Source: a virus. From it: DNA of 47,092 nt. Below, one piece after another: positions 15,814-24,255 of the stretch (the first letter of the stretch is position 1; each line of letters starts with the position of its first letter). The stretch lies in the IMG/VR virus record IMGVR_UViG_3300049718_000044, positions 1 through 47,092 of that record. One strand, given 5' to 3'. Position numbers and translations under genes: made by a program. The notes below the pieces were generated by a model. That model ran no database searches and was not told the origin of the DNA. It worked only from the letters and a program-made list of their open reading frames with translations.

Positions 15814-18768
15814 TCACATGCCCACAGGATGCACCCAAGTCACGCTCCGACCAGGAAACAAGGACCATCCACTGCGAGGCTGCCACACCAGAATTGTGCT
15901 AGGCACGAGTGCCCAATGGCCGGGATACACGATAGGCGCACCGCTGTCTGCCACAACCGAGCAAGCAGCCAACCCGCACGCCGCCGAAACAGAAAGTGTG
16001 TGTTCTTGTCCTGCGCTGGTGTCCGAGGTCGCCCCGGCCGCGAATGCGCTGACTATCAAGCCACCGTGCCCAGCAACAGCCTCACACGTCGCGCCCGCGC
16101 ACGCTGCCGTGATAGTTGCAGGCGTAACCTGTGTTGACGTTGCGCTCGCGGTTGCGCCTGCACACGTCGCGGCGACGGTCGCGGCGATTGATTGGCCTGC
16201 CGTTACTGTAGCCGTGGCCGCCCCCGCTGTTGCATCCACAGCGGCAGACATTACCTGCGTGGCGACGACCGAACACGTGGCGCCCGCCGCGTTGGCGTTG
16301 ATGCCTGCACCTGACAATCCAGGCGATGCGTAAGCCTCGCATGTTGCTCCCGCACACGTAGCATTGATCACGGCAGGCGTGACTTGCGTTGCCGAGATGC
16401 TTGCCGTTGCGCCCGCGCAGGACGCCGCGACAGTTGCGCCGGTTGATTGTCTTGCGACAGCCGAGCACGTTGCAGCGCCGGCCGAAGCGTTGACGGTCGT
16501 GGCAGTGATCTGAGTTGCCGACGCGGCGCAAGTCGCCCCCGCCGCAAACGCTGTAACGACAGCACCAACGAGACCTGGTGAGGCTACCGCCGCGCAGGTT
16601 GCGCCTGCTGCACTCGCGTTGATGGTAGCCGCTATGACCTGTGATGCGGTTGCGCTCGCGGTAGCGGCGCCGGCCACGGCCACGACTTCGATGGTGCACT
16701 GTTGCCCGGCCACGACCGCTGCCGTGGATGCTCCCGCTGACGCCAGCACTGCCGCCGAATGCGTTTGTCCAGCGGTCGCCGATGCTGTAGCACCGGCGAC
16801 GGTTGCTGCGACTGCTACCGAAGTGACCTGTGTGGCGGATGCTGCCGCCGTCGCGGCGTTGGCGTTGGCGTTGACGGTAGCCCCGTTCACCTCCGTTGAC
16901 GCGACCACCGAACAGGAGGCCCCGGCTGCCGACGCGGCGATTGCTATCGGCGTGATCTGCGTAGCGCCGGCTGTAGCGGTGGCTGCGGCGGCAGACGCCA
17001 CCACGACAGACGCTGCGGCTTGTGAGGCTGCCATCGTGCAGGTTGCGCCGGCTGCGAGCGCAGAAGCGCTTGATGGGGTAAGCTGCGTGGCAACAACGCC
17101 AGCGGTGGCGGCGCCGGCTGTTGTTGATACCACGGTGGGCATCTGTTGTGTGGCCACAATCGCGGCGGTAGAACCGGCCGCCGAAGCTGAAACGGACGCC
17201 GGTATGCTCTGGCCTGCTGTAACGGCTGAAGTAGCGCCAGCAGCAGACGCATTGATCGACGTATCAGTTGCACCGCTGTTAAACGTCGGAGCTTCTGGTC
17301 CGGCAGCCCCGGTGAGGATGCCGGGATTCATGTTTCGGCTGTGACCGCTGTCGTCCGTGTAGCTCGCGGCTATCGGCCCCACGATCCACCTCTGCCGATA
17401 GTGTGCCCAGCATCCCGTGTATGGGGTCGCATCCGCCGCAAGCATCGCCTGAATAACAGCGTTCGATGGCACGCTTGCACCTGCAACAATCGTCAGGTTG
17501 TAGGTGTTGGACGCGTCGGTCGCTGAGTAGTCGTCGGAACAATCGTAAAATCCGCCGACGTGGTCAAATGTGAGATCTGCAAACCCGACAACTGAGTAGT
17601 CAATCGTCGTGCTGTACGGGCCTTGAACGGTCCCGCTTGACCCCAACTGGTACCACATGTAGATAGTCGCCGATGTCGCGCCAACCACCACCATGTGGCC
17701 GCAACCGATCCAACCTTTTGCGGTGACGTAGTCGGTGGTAAAGCTTGCGAAATCGTGCTGGGCCATCAGGTTCTCGCTGCCGTTCAGGTCGAGCCCAATG
17801 GTCCCTATGACGGTCGAACCGTCTACCTGGTCCCAACGAATCGTGAAATTGCACTGGTACTGATTGTATGAGGCATTCTCCAGATAGATGCCAACGGTGT
17901 CACCCCTTGCGCGTGACCACGGAGCCACGCCGGGATCTGGCATCCTCCACCATTTCGTCGCGGTGGCGCCCGTGGTGATGGTACTTCCCGCGGGGGCGTC
18001 GTTTTCTATATTGATGCGTGCGTATGTTGACTCCAGGCTGGTCGAGTACACCTCTGGTGGGGCTGGCCCTGGTACGAAAAGGAACGTCCACGCGACCCAA
18101 TTGTCTGCCCCGTTTGCCGTCTGTAAGAGCGTCGCTGTTGCGACTGCGCCCGCCGCCACGTTGTCTCGATAGACTACGCCCAAGCTGTAGCCATTGGCTG
18201 TCGTATTGACGTTGACTGCAGTGCCGTTGATCGCGTAGCTGTCACCCGATGCCTGCTTGGTGTTGGGGGTGTTGTTGTCGCACGAAATATAGACGTGGAC
18301 ACGAGTGTCACCAGCAACGGCATTGGCCGCCGTTGCTGGCGCGGTCATGGTCATAGTCGCACCTGAACCGACCACCGTGACCGCGCTATCCCGAATCGGC
18401 GCCGTCGGATCCCACTGCCCGGAAGGCGAGCGCCACACCTCGCCCACGGCGCCCCAGACAGTTCCCGTATTCACGGTGAACACGGGGTTGGTCACATCTG
18501 TGTAGCCGGCACCCCACTGCTTCTTGAATATCGCGAAGTGGTGCGTGCTATCGGGCGACTGGTCCGCGCTGGCTGTGAGGAGTCCCCATCCCTGCCCTGT
18601 TGGCGGTGTGAATGTGCACGTGTTCGCATTCGCGAAATTGGCGAACACAAACACTAACTGCCAGTCGTACTTCTGAGGGGTATACCCCGCAAGAGTAGTA
18701 AAGTTCGGCGTCCGGGTTGCCCCGGTGGTGCCGGACACTACTGTCGTGCACCCGAGCGGACTGGCCAT
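15814..18768 (-). CDS. Large virion protein with tandem 21-residue repeats (head fibre candidate)
   Basis: 984 residues. Residues 1-240 look like a jelly-roll or lectin-like domain (TTLAGYTPQKYDWQLVFVF; WGAVGEVWRSPSGQWDP). Residues 260-480 look like a second, concanavalin/laminin-G-like beta domain (LENASYNQYQCNFTIRWDQV; GFYDCSDDYSATDASNTYN). Residues about 503-940 are about 21 tandem copies of a 21-residue unit, roughly TxVxASAAGATCxxxATQxTP. The last 40 residues are Trp/Pro-rich (ALVPSTILVWQPRSGWSLFPG). No membrane anchor or signal was seen. It sits among head genes, between the portal-side gene and the Mu F-like gene, not with the tail. I infer a head-attached fibre or adhesin; family unknown to me. 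Confidence 0.85.
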   Translation of the reverse strand: MASPLGCTTVVSGTTGATRTPNFTTLAGYTPQKYDWQLVFVFANFANANTCTFTPPTGQGWGLLTASADQSPDSTHHFAIFKKQWGAGYTDVTNPVFTVNTGTVWGAVGEVWRSPSGQWDPTAPIRDSAVTVVGSGATMTMTAPATAANAVAGDTRVHVYISCDNNTPNTKQASGDSYAINGTAVNVNTTANGYSLGVVYRDNVAAGAVATATLLQTANGADNWVAWTFLFVPGPAPPEVYSTSLESTYARINIENDAPAGSTITTGATATKWWRMPDPGVAPWSRARGDTVGIYLENASYNQYQCNFTIRWDQVDGSTVIGTIGLDLNGSENLMAQHDFASFTTDYVTAKGWIGCGHMVVVGATSATIYMWYQLGSSGTVQGPYSTTIDYSVVGFADLTFDHVGGFYDCSDDYSATDASNTYNLTIVAGASVPSNAVIQAMLAADATPYTGCWAHYRQRWIVGPIAASYTDDSGHSRNMNPGILTGAAGPEAPTFNSGATDTSINASAAGATSAVTAGQSIPASVSASAAGSTAAIVATQQMPTVVSTTAGAATAGVVATQLTPSSASALAAGATCTMAASQAAASVVVASAAAATATAGATQITPIAIAASAAGASCSVVASTEVNGATVNANANAATAAASATQVTSVAVAATVAGATASATAGQTHSAAVLASAGASTAAVVAGQQCTIEVVAVAGAATASATASQVIAATINASAAGATCAAVASPGLVGAVVTAFAAGATCAASATQITATTVNASAGAATCSAVARQSTGATVAASCAGATASISATQVTPAVINATCAGATCEAYASPGLSGAGINANAAGATCSVVATQVMSAAVDATAGAATATVTAGQSIAATVAATCAGATASATSTQVTPATITAACAGATCEAVAGHGGLIVSAFAAGATSDTSAGQEHTLSVSAACGLAACSVVADSGAPIVYPGHWALVPSTILVWQPRSGWSLFPGRSVTWVHPVGM
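15950..17260 (-). repeat. About 21 tandem 63-bp coding repeats (21-residue unit)
   Basis: Degenerate in-frame repeats, Ala-rich with recurrent GATC/GATA, ATQ and TP or PGLxG at unit ends. Occasional units carry PGL(V/S)G instead of QxTP. Codons differ between units, so the repeats are not recent DNA duplications; selection appears to act on the protein pattern. The regular period suggests a beta-solenoid or collagen-like rod. Confidence 0.85.
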
Positions 18769-18789
18769 GGTCCGGTTCGATCCTAGCTA

Positions 18790-19191
18790 TTACGCCCCGT
18801 CAGGCTGATTCACAACAACCGAGGTGATCGTAGACGTCAGCCCGGAAGTGTAAGTCAATGACGGAACCGTTACTTCTGCGCCGCTCGTTGCGACTACCAT
18901 TTGCCACAGTGCCGTCGTGCCGTCGCTGGCATACACGCGCGCAAACTGCGCCGTTCCGTTGGCTGCGTTTGTGGCGTTGGCAATGGCCGCCGCAGTAGCA
19001 ACGCCGTTGCTGTCCGTGAATGCGGTTGCAGCCAAAGTGTGCTCGACAAGCATCACGTGACTTCCGAGAGATGCCGCCACGTTGGCGGGCGCCGCACCGC
19101 CGGTAGTGTCATAGATGCGCAGCTTTCCGTTGTTGGCGAGCGCCACGCGGGCAGCGTTGGCAGTGTGGCGGCTGTTGTCTGATTCTTTCAT
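18790..19191 (-). CDS. Small virion accessory protein (hypothetical)
   Basis: 133 residues, ATG with AAGGA ribosome site. Ala/Thr/Val-rich, beta-prone (GKLRIYDTTGGAAP; TAQFARVYASDGT; ALWQMVVATSG). It resembles small structural proteins encoded beside portal genes in environmental siphoviruses, but I cannot name a family. It lies 3 bases after the portal stop and 21 bases before the repeat protein, suggesting the two form a head-accessory pair. It could be the base that anchors the repeat-bearing fibre; this is inference. Confidence 0.7.
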   Translation of the reverse strand: MKESDNSRHTANAARVALANNGKLRIYDTTGGAAPANVAASLGSHVMLVEHTLAATAFTDSNGVATAAAIANATNAANGTAQFARVYASDGTTALWQMVVATSGAEVTVPSLTYTSGLTSTITSVVVNQPDGA

Positions 19192-19194
19192 GGT

Positions 19195-20997
19195 TCATTT
19201 TCCTTTCGTCTTCGGTTTCTGTTCGCCCATCTTGGGGTTTTGAATCACGGGCGCAGGCTCCGGACCGCCTGCGTCTGCTTCCACTGCCTTTGCAATCACC
19301 GCCCCGTGCTTCGCCGTGAACTCTGTGATGGTCAGGTTACCGTCATCGCCCGGCCACGGGGGGAAGCCCATCTGTGCAAGGGCTTGGTTGACGGTGACGA
19401 TTGACCCTTGCATGGCCGGGGTAAGCGTGAGCTGCGTAGCCTCGGCCACGGGGGCGACGGGTGTTGCTTCGGACGACCCGACGTTGCTCGGCTGCGCGGC
19501 CTCTGGCGGTTGCAGCTTCAACGCCGCAAGCTCGGCCAGGCGTGCCGTCTGCTCATGCCCCGCCGCCTCGACCTCAGATACCATACTCACGTCCGCGTCT
19601 TCGAGCATTGGCATGAAGTCCTCTTCCTTGAGCTGCCTGGTGACGGCAGCAGCGGGGAGCGCCATGCACTCGACGTATGCCTTGCGCGTGGTGGCCTGCA
19701 CTAGCTCGCGGTCGGCCTTATCTTTCTTGCTCTCAACACGTAGCGGGTTGAATGTGAACTTGAACCCAGGAGGCTGGGATCCGAACAGGTGCGCGCACAG
19801 CACCTTGTACCACTTGGCGATGGGGCCTCGACATACAACAGCCTGCTCGCTCGCGATGCTCTTGTCATAATCCTGCTCCTCGCCCGCGCCCGACGAGTTG
19901 AGCCCCGGTGACGACTCACCCAGCAGCTTGGTGCGCGGTGTGCGCGAGGCCGCGGCGATGGCAGACTCGAACTTGTCCACCACACCCGCGAGCCCGGTGA
20001 AGTTGTTCCCCTTCTTCTCGTACTTGTCCTTGGCGTCCATGATGAGCATGCGGTTCATGCTCTTAATCGTCTGCGCGAGGCCGAAGCGTTTCGCGATCTT
20101 CTCGTCGGCCTTGGGGCTTGCCATCGTGGCCGCAAGACCATCGACCATCATCACGTCGATGTTGGCTTCGAAGAACATCGTTGCGAGCCCCGCCATCGTG
20201 GCCGCGTAGTCCTTCACGGATTCAAGCGCGACTTGCAACACGCTGTCGTGCCACATGCCATTGGCCAGCCAGTGGATGTAATCCAACCGCTCGCCATCGA
20301 AGAAGATCATGCGCGACCGATGGATCTGCGTTGGCGTCTCGACCCCGCCCACAGTGTAGAACCTAGGCTTGCGGAAGTCCGGCCCGTAGTCGAGGAAGCT
20401 CTGTTGCAGGTCTTGAGGCCCGAGCAACCAGCGGTCGAACATCTCAACCCCACGCAGGCACCCGCGCGGCAGCTTGTCCAGGTCTACGGGCTCGGCCCAG
20501 TTGCTATCAAGCGCGCCGTTGAAAAGCAGGATGCCCGCCGCCCCGCCGTACTGGCGCGACCACTTGATGCCGTCGAAAAACTTGTTGCGGAAATCGAAGA
20601 ACGCATCCGCATCGTCAAGGGTCTGCTGCCTGCTGGTGTCTTCCTTCTTGCCGTCCCACTCGCACGCAACCCACGCGCGGCACATATCCTCGGCGCGCAC
20701 CCCGACGATGTTCTTGGCCAGCCAGTTGGTGCGGCACATGCTCGACGCTTGCTCGCGGTCGATCTGAACCGTATAACCCCAGTTGCTGTAGCTGCGCTTG
20801 TCTCGCTCGGTGCCCAGCCCTGCGACCGCGTTCTGCAAACCGTCGGACGAGAACGCGCCCATGAGCGCATCCTGGCCAATGTAGAACGAGCGCAACGTCT
20901 GCTCATGTGGGGCGAGCATGTTGCGAATGCCTTCAAGCTCCGAACGCACGAGGGCTAGCTGCTTGTCTCGCTTGCCTTTTCCTAGGAATTCAAACAT
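19195..20997 (-). CDS. Portal protein (DUF1073 family)
   Basis: 600 residues. Recognisable DUF1073-type elements are: MCRTNWLAKNIVGVRAEDMCR (near residue 85), the ILLFNGALDSNWAEPVDL segment, TQIHRSRMIFFDGERL, and SRTPRTKLLGESSPGLNSSG (about residues 345-365), followed by Asp/Tyr. The C-terminal 100 residues are Pro/Ala-rich and end in a basic tail. It forms the dodecameric ring at the capsid vertex through which DNA is pumped by the terminase encoded immediately before it. Ribosome site GGGGG precedes ATG at 20995-20997; 8-base gap from the terminase gene. Confidence 0.92.
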   Translation of the reverse strand: MFEFLGKGKRDKQLALVRSELEGIRNMLAPHEQTLRSFYIGQDALMGAFSSDGLQNAVAGLGTERDKRSYSNWGYTVQIDREQASSMCRTNWLAKNIVGVRAEDMCRAWVACEWDGKKEDTSRQQTLDDADAFFDFRNKFFDGIKWSRQYGGAAGILLFNGALDSNWAEPVDLDKLPRGCLRGVEMFDRWLLGPQDLQQSFLDYGPDFRKPRFYTVGGVETPTQIHRSRMIFFDGERLDYIHWLANGMWHDSVLQVALESVKDYAATMAGLATMFFEANIDVMMVDGLAATMASPKADEKIAKRFGLAQTIKSMNRMLIMDAKDKYEKKGNNFTGLAGVVDKFESAIAAASRTPRTKLLGESSPGLNSSGAGEEQDYDKSIASEQAVVCRGPIAKWYKVLCAHLFGSQPPGFKFTFNPLRVESKKDKADRELVQATTRKAYVECMALPAAAVTRQLKEEDFMPMLEDADVSMVSEVEAAGHEQTARLAELAALKLQPPEAAQPSNVGSSEATPVAPVAEATQLTLTPAMQGSIVTVNQALAQMGFPPWPGDDGNLTITEFTAKHGAVIAKAVEADAGGPEPAPVIQNPKMGEQKPKTKGK

Positions 20998-21005
20998 GCA
21001 GCCCC

Positions 21006-22334
21006 CTATACGTCGAACATGGTCGGCGTGCGAGTGATCAACAATTCGTGCGCGTACCGCACGCTATCCCATCCGTGCTCATAGCCGGGCTTGAGCTTGC
21101 GGGACACGACCCCGGTCAGCTTGTCCGTCTGGTACGACCACAGCCGCGCCTCTTCGTGAACGTGTGCGCACGATGTATGGATAAAGATGCGCTCAAACCC
21201 GCGCAGGTACGTCACCCCGTCCTCGACACAGCCGGGCCACTTCTCGCACGATTCGATCATGAAGTTTTCATTCTTCATGTGCGAGATGGTTTCGGGGCGC
21301 GCATTGTCGGCCTTGATGATGTACTTGCGCACGTCGGTCACGGTATCGAACAGCGCGGGCAGGTCGATGGTTTCGCAGCCGAGCGCGAAGGCCTCCTCTG
21401 CAACGTAGAGATTACGGCGCAGCGGAAGGTATGCCTCGTCCCCGCTCGACGTGGTGAACGTCTTGCCCATGTCTTCCGGGTTGAGCACTTCCACAAACGA
21501 CTTGGTGAGTGCCGTTGGGTCTTGGGAGAATCCCCAGTCCGCGCCAAAGTACGGCCCGCCCGTGAACGTAGCTCGCAGGTCGAAGTCTTTCAGGCACCAC
21601 TTGCCGTTGAGCACCTGGGCGTCGTTCTTGAACCAAGTCTTGCCGCCCCAGATGTGCTCATAGCGTTCGGGGTCTTGCTCGCGCATGTACTCCGCTTGCT
21701 GGCGCAGCACGCGCGGCAACCACGGGTTGTCATCCCAGCCCACTTGGAGCACGACCGCGCCGGGCAGCCGCTTCGAGGGGATCGCGAACATCTGGTAGAT
21801 GGGATCGGTTTCCTGGATCGGGTTGAACGAAATCCAGATCTCACTACCAGGCTTTCGGATCGTGGGGTCGAGGGTGTCCCAGCTCGCTTGACTGGTCGTC
21901 TCACCTTCTTCGATCCAGCAGATGTCCACGGCCTCGGTGGACTTGAGCGAAGCGACGTTATGATGGAGCCCCGCGAAGATGAACTGACTGCCCGTCCACA
22001 CGTTCACGATCTCGGTGTCGCGAACGATGAACTCCTCTTCGAGCCCCATGCGCGCGATCTGACTTTTCAGCAGGAAGTGAACCGACTCACGGATCGACTT
22101 CATGTACTCGCGGGCGCAGAGGATGCGCAGCTTTTTCTTGCACGCGAGCATGAGCAAGGCGCGGGCGATGGTCCACGACTTGACCGAGCCGCGACCCCCA
22201 TGCACCACGCGGTAGCGCGGGCCGGGCACGAAGAACTTGACCATCTTCTTTGGAATCTCGAAGTCCAAGGACTCGCCACGCGCGGGGCCCAGGTCTTCGT
22301 TCGGCAGGCGCGGCGTGATTTGAACAGCTTCCAT
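21006..22334 (-). CDS. Terminase large subunit (Terminase_3-like)
   Basis: 442 residues from ATG at 22332-22334, which overlaps the previous stop as TGATG. Two GTG codons just upstream (22337, 22340) are alternatives. ATPase: Walker A HGGRGSVKSWTIARALL (about residues 46-62) and Walker B VDICWIEEGE (about 135-144), followed by a coupling motif. Nuclease: FGADWGFSQDPTAL (about 250) with the first catalytic Asp, and later EEAFALGCETIDLP and NARPETISHMK. It translocates DNA into the prohead and cuts it. Length is normal for the family. Headful cutting would agree with a circularly permuted genome. Confidence 0.94.
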   Translation of the reverse strand: MEAVQITPRLPNEDLGPARGESLDFEIPKKMVKFFVPGPRYRVVHGGRGSVKSWTIARALLMLACKKKLRILCAREYMKSIRESVHFLLKSQIARMGLEEEFIVRDTEIVNVWTGSQFIFAGLHHNVASLKSTEAVDICWIEEGETTSQASWDTLDPTIRKPGSEIWISFNPIQETDPIYQMFAIPSKRLPGAVVLQVGWDDNPWLPRVLRQQAEYMREQDPERYEHIWGGKTWFKNDAQVLNGKWCLKDFDLRATFTGGPYFGADWGFSQDPTALTKSFVEVLNPEDMGKTFTTSSGDEAYLPLRRNLYVAEEAFALGCETIDLPALFDTVTDVRKYIIKADNARPETISHMKNENFMIESCEKWPGCVEDGVTYLRGFERIFIHTSCAHVHEEARLWSYQTDKLTGVVSRKLKPGYEHGWDSVRYAHELLITRTPTMFDV

Positions 22335-22588
22335 CACCACACCACGTTTTCGATGGGCTTAAGCCACGTCAGCACCTGTTGGATATTCGCGCGGCGGCGC
22401 CACTGCACATCATGCACCACACACCAAAGCTCGAAAACGTCGAGCCCTCCGCGCCCCGCTAGGTGCTCAAGAGTCTGCCCATGGTTCATCAACGCTTGAC
22501 CCTCATGGTCTGCAAGCAACCGCCAAGGCACCGAGCGCGGAGAGTGAACACCGCGAGCCTGGATGATGGGGAATTGGCGCTCAAGCAT
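22334..22588 (-). CDS. Small protein between terminase subunits (hypothetical)
   Basis: 84 residues, Trp/His-rich (FELWCVVHDVQWRRRANIQQ), no known motif recognised. It overlaps the small terminase by 8 bases and the large subunit by 1 (TGATG), so it is translationally coupled in the packaging operon. The frame is open across its entire length with no competing gene on either strand. It could be a packaging accessory; function unknown. Confidence 0.7.
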   Translation of the reverse strand: MLERQFPIIQARGVHSPRSVPWRLLADHEGQALMNHGQTLEHLAGRGGLDVFELWCVVHDVQWRRRANIQQVLTWLKPIENVVW

Positions 22589-23306
22589 CGAAAATCGTCC
22601 TGCCCTCTTCCGCGTCCTGCTCTGCCTTCTCTTCGCTGAAATTCAGCGCGCCCGGCGCTTCGGGGTCTTGGGTCGCCGTGGTCTTGTCCACGATGGTGAC
22701 TTTGATCTCTTGGAGCTTGCGCCCTCCGAGAGGCTTGCCCCCGCTCGTGACATCCGTCTCGCTCTTGCCCGCCCAGCGGTCTTTCATGCCCTGGCGGTGG
22801 GTGAGAATCCACTTGGCCGTTTCAACGCCATCGGGGTTGGTCGGGTTGAGCGCAGCACGGTGGATCTTGTTCACGAGGTCAACTTCCACGCGCGCAGAGA
22901 ACACGTCAAAGATAGTTTGGAACAGGCGATAGGGCGACCCTACCGGCTCCTGCGGATCTTGCCCGCGCTTCTGCCAGTACAGCACACCGGGGAGGTTGAG
23001 CCCTACTGCCGCCGCCGCTTGCGCCAGGCCGTTACCAGCACGAACCAGTACAAGCAAACGCCACACACGGTCGAACGTAAAGCCATGCTTGCTTCTCCCC
23101 TCGTCGCCAGGCAGTGCCCACGTCCTACCCTTGGGCGCGCGGTACATGCGGAACGCCAAGCGCAGCTCATGTTCTGCCGTGGGCAAATCCCCGAAATCGA
23201 TGAACGGCTCGCCGTCCGAGCCCATCTTGAGCTTCGGGACCGTCACACGTTTGCGCTTCGCAGGCACAAAACCAGAGTGCCACTTGTCAAGGCTAAAAGC
23301 CACCAA
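22581..23306 (-). CDS. Terminase small subunit
   Basis: 241 residues. The TTG at 23304-23306 or the adjacent GTG at 23301-23303 is the start; GTG with an upstream TTTAGG is equally likely. It has a helix-turn-helix-like segment AGNGLAQAAAAVGLNLPGVLYWQKRG (described here in two parts: AGNGLAQAAAAVGL, then PGVLYWQKRG) around residues 90-115. Then W-I-L-T-H and KDRWAGKSETDVTSGG, which matches small terminases ahead of a Terminase_3. It recognises packaging sites and loads the large subunit. First gene of the leftward late operon, divergent from the small basic protein gene. Confidence 0.85.
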   Translation of the reverse strand: MVAFSLDKWHSGFVPAKRKRVTVPKLKMGSDGEPFIDFGDLPTAEHELRLAFRMYRAPKGRTWALPGDEGRSKHGFTFDRVWRLLVLVRAGNGLAQAAAAVGLNLPGVLYWQKRGQDPQEPVGSPYRLFQTIFDVFSARVEVDLVNKIHRAALNPTNPDGVETAKWILTHRQGMKDRWAGKSETDVTSGGKPLGGRKLQEIKVTIVDKTTATQDPEAPGALNFSEEKAEQDAEEGRTIFDA

Positions 23307-23388
23307 AACCTAAAGCGTTACTTGAACTGTGACCGGTCGTGACACCATCGGGGCTTCGGTACCGAAACCGTTATGTCAAGGAGATCCA
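23307..23388. promoter_or_regulatory. Divergent regulatory region between late and rightward operons
   Basis: 82 bases between the start of the small terminase (minus) and the first plus gene. They contain a perfect 12-bp palindrome TTCGGTACCGAA at 23355-23366, a plausible operator. On the minus strand there is a TTGACA at 23374-23379 without a matching -10 at 17 bases. No convincing sigma70 promoter for late genes was found, suggesting that an activator or a modified polymerase is needed. The role is inferred from position. Confidence 0.5.
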
Positions 23389-23583
23389 ATGGCCAAAGTC
23401 AAATCGTCAGGCAAGAAGGTAGGCAAGGGCGACAAAGCCGCCAAGAAGGGCTTTCGGGGCAACATGTCCAAGACCGTCAACACCAAGCAGGGCGGCTGGA
23501 AGAAGCTGCCATTCGGGAACAAGGGCGGCGGCCCCATGCTCAAGGTGGGCGGCAAGAACGTCATGGGTGGGACCGACCACTAG
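23389..23583 (+). CDS. Small basic Lys/Gly-rich protein
   Basis: 64 residues from ATG at 23389 with a strong AAGGAG ribosome site 7 bases upstream. I prefer it to an upstream TTG/ATG start at 23329 because of that site. Very rich in Lys and Gly (KVKSSGKKVGKGDKAAKKG), net strongly positive, no hydrophobic core. Such proteins may bind nucleic acids or act as capsid-internal proteins. It heads the rightward unit with the PP-loop and ParB genes and is followed 34 bases later by a terminator-like hairpin. It may therefore be made in excess over them. Confidence 0.8.
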   Translation: MAKVKSSGKKVGKGDKAAKKGFRGNMSKTVNTKQGGWKKLPFGNKGGGPMLKVGGKNVMGGTDH

Positions 23584-23586
23584 CAC

Positions 23587-24255
23587 ATGCCAAGCAAGCT
23601 CACGCTTGCCCATGAAAGAGCCGCCCGCGTAGCTAGTCTAACGGGCGGCTCTCTTCTTTTGGGGCTGTCAGGCAAGGACTCATTCGTCACGCTCGACATC
23701 GCGGCCGAGCACTTCAAGCGCATCGTGTGCTTTCACATGTACATGGTGCGCGGCATGCGCTGCCTAGAAGCCCCGCTCGAAGCTGTGTGCGCCAGGTACA
23801 AGGCAGAGTTGATCTATGTGCCTCACTGGGATCTGGCCAGGTTCATGTCCAACGAAATCCTGCGCCCCGCGCACGTGCGTGCTGTGGGATTGCGCAAGCT
23901 CAAGAAGGCCGACAGCGAGCGCCTTGCACGCAAGCGCAGCGGCATCGAGTGGATATCCTACGGGGAGCGCCTATCCGACAGCTACCCGCGCCGCCTGTTC
24001 TGGCGACACCTCGACGGCGTCTATCAGGACGGCAAGCGTTGCACCCTGATCCCCGATTGGCTCGATGCTGACGTGAACGGGTTCATGGTGGCGCGCAAGC
24101 TGCCTTCACCCTGCACGTTCGGCAGCAAGACAGCCAGCTCAGGGTTCAACATCGGGCCTGACGTGCTCGCATGGCTCAAGCAGAAACACCCTCAAGACTT
24201 CCAAGCCGTTCTGAAAACATTCCCCGCCGCTCAAGTTCAATTGGAGAAGACATGA
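23587..24255 (+). CDS. PP-loop ATPase, PAPS reductase-like (IbrA/DndC-type superfamily)
   Basis: 222 residues. N-terminal strand and PP-loop: GSLLLGLSGKDSFVTLDIA with SGKDS at about residues 28-32, a one-glycine-shorter form of the SGGKDS ATP-pyrophosphatase loop. A later stretch RRLFWRHLDGVYQDGKRC and CTFGSKTASSGFN fits the superfamily C-terminus. These enzymes adenylate a substrate and release PPi (sulfate reduction, base thiolation, DndC phosphorothioation). It overlaps the next, ParB-fold, gene by ATGA. PAPS-reductase-like and ParB-like genes are a known pair (IbrA-IbrB), here smaller than the bacterial IbrA. Target unknown; phage DNA or RNA modification is inference. Confidence 0.8.
   Translation: MPSKLTLAHERAARVASLTGGSLLLGLSGKDSFVTLDIAAEHFKRIVCFHMYMVRGMRCLEAPLEAVCARYKAELIYVPHWDLARFMSNEILRPAHVRAVGLRKLKKADSERLARKRSGIEWISYGERLSDSYPRRLFWRHLDGVYQDGKRCTLIPDWLDADVNGFMVARKLPSPCTFGSKTASSGFNIGPDVLAWLKQKHPQDFQAVLKTFPAAQVQLEKT
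23617..23660 (+). terminator. Rho-independent terminator-like hairpin inside the PP-loop gene start
   Basis: Perfect 11-bp GC-rich stem AGAGCCGCCCG (23617-23627) / CGGGCGGCTCT (23642-23652), 14-base loop, followed by CTTCTTTT. It lies 33 bases after the basic-protein stop but inside codons 11-25 of the PP-loop gene. It could terminate most transcripts after the basic protein and attenuate the two downstream genes. Confidence 0.75.

Noticed and set aside
15950-17260. CRISPR array or non-coding satellite
   Set aside because: The 63-bp units are in frame, degenerate at DNA level and regular at protein level; there are no conserved repeats with unique spacers.
20907-22499. 530-codon plus-strand open frame opposite terminase and portal
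   Set aside because: Antisense shadow over terminase; no plausible start or motif.
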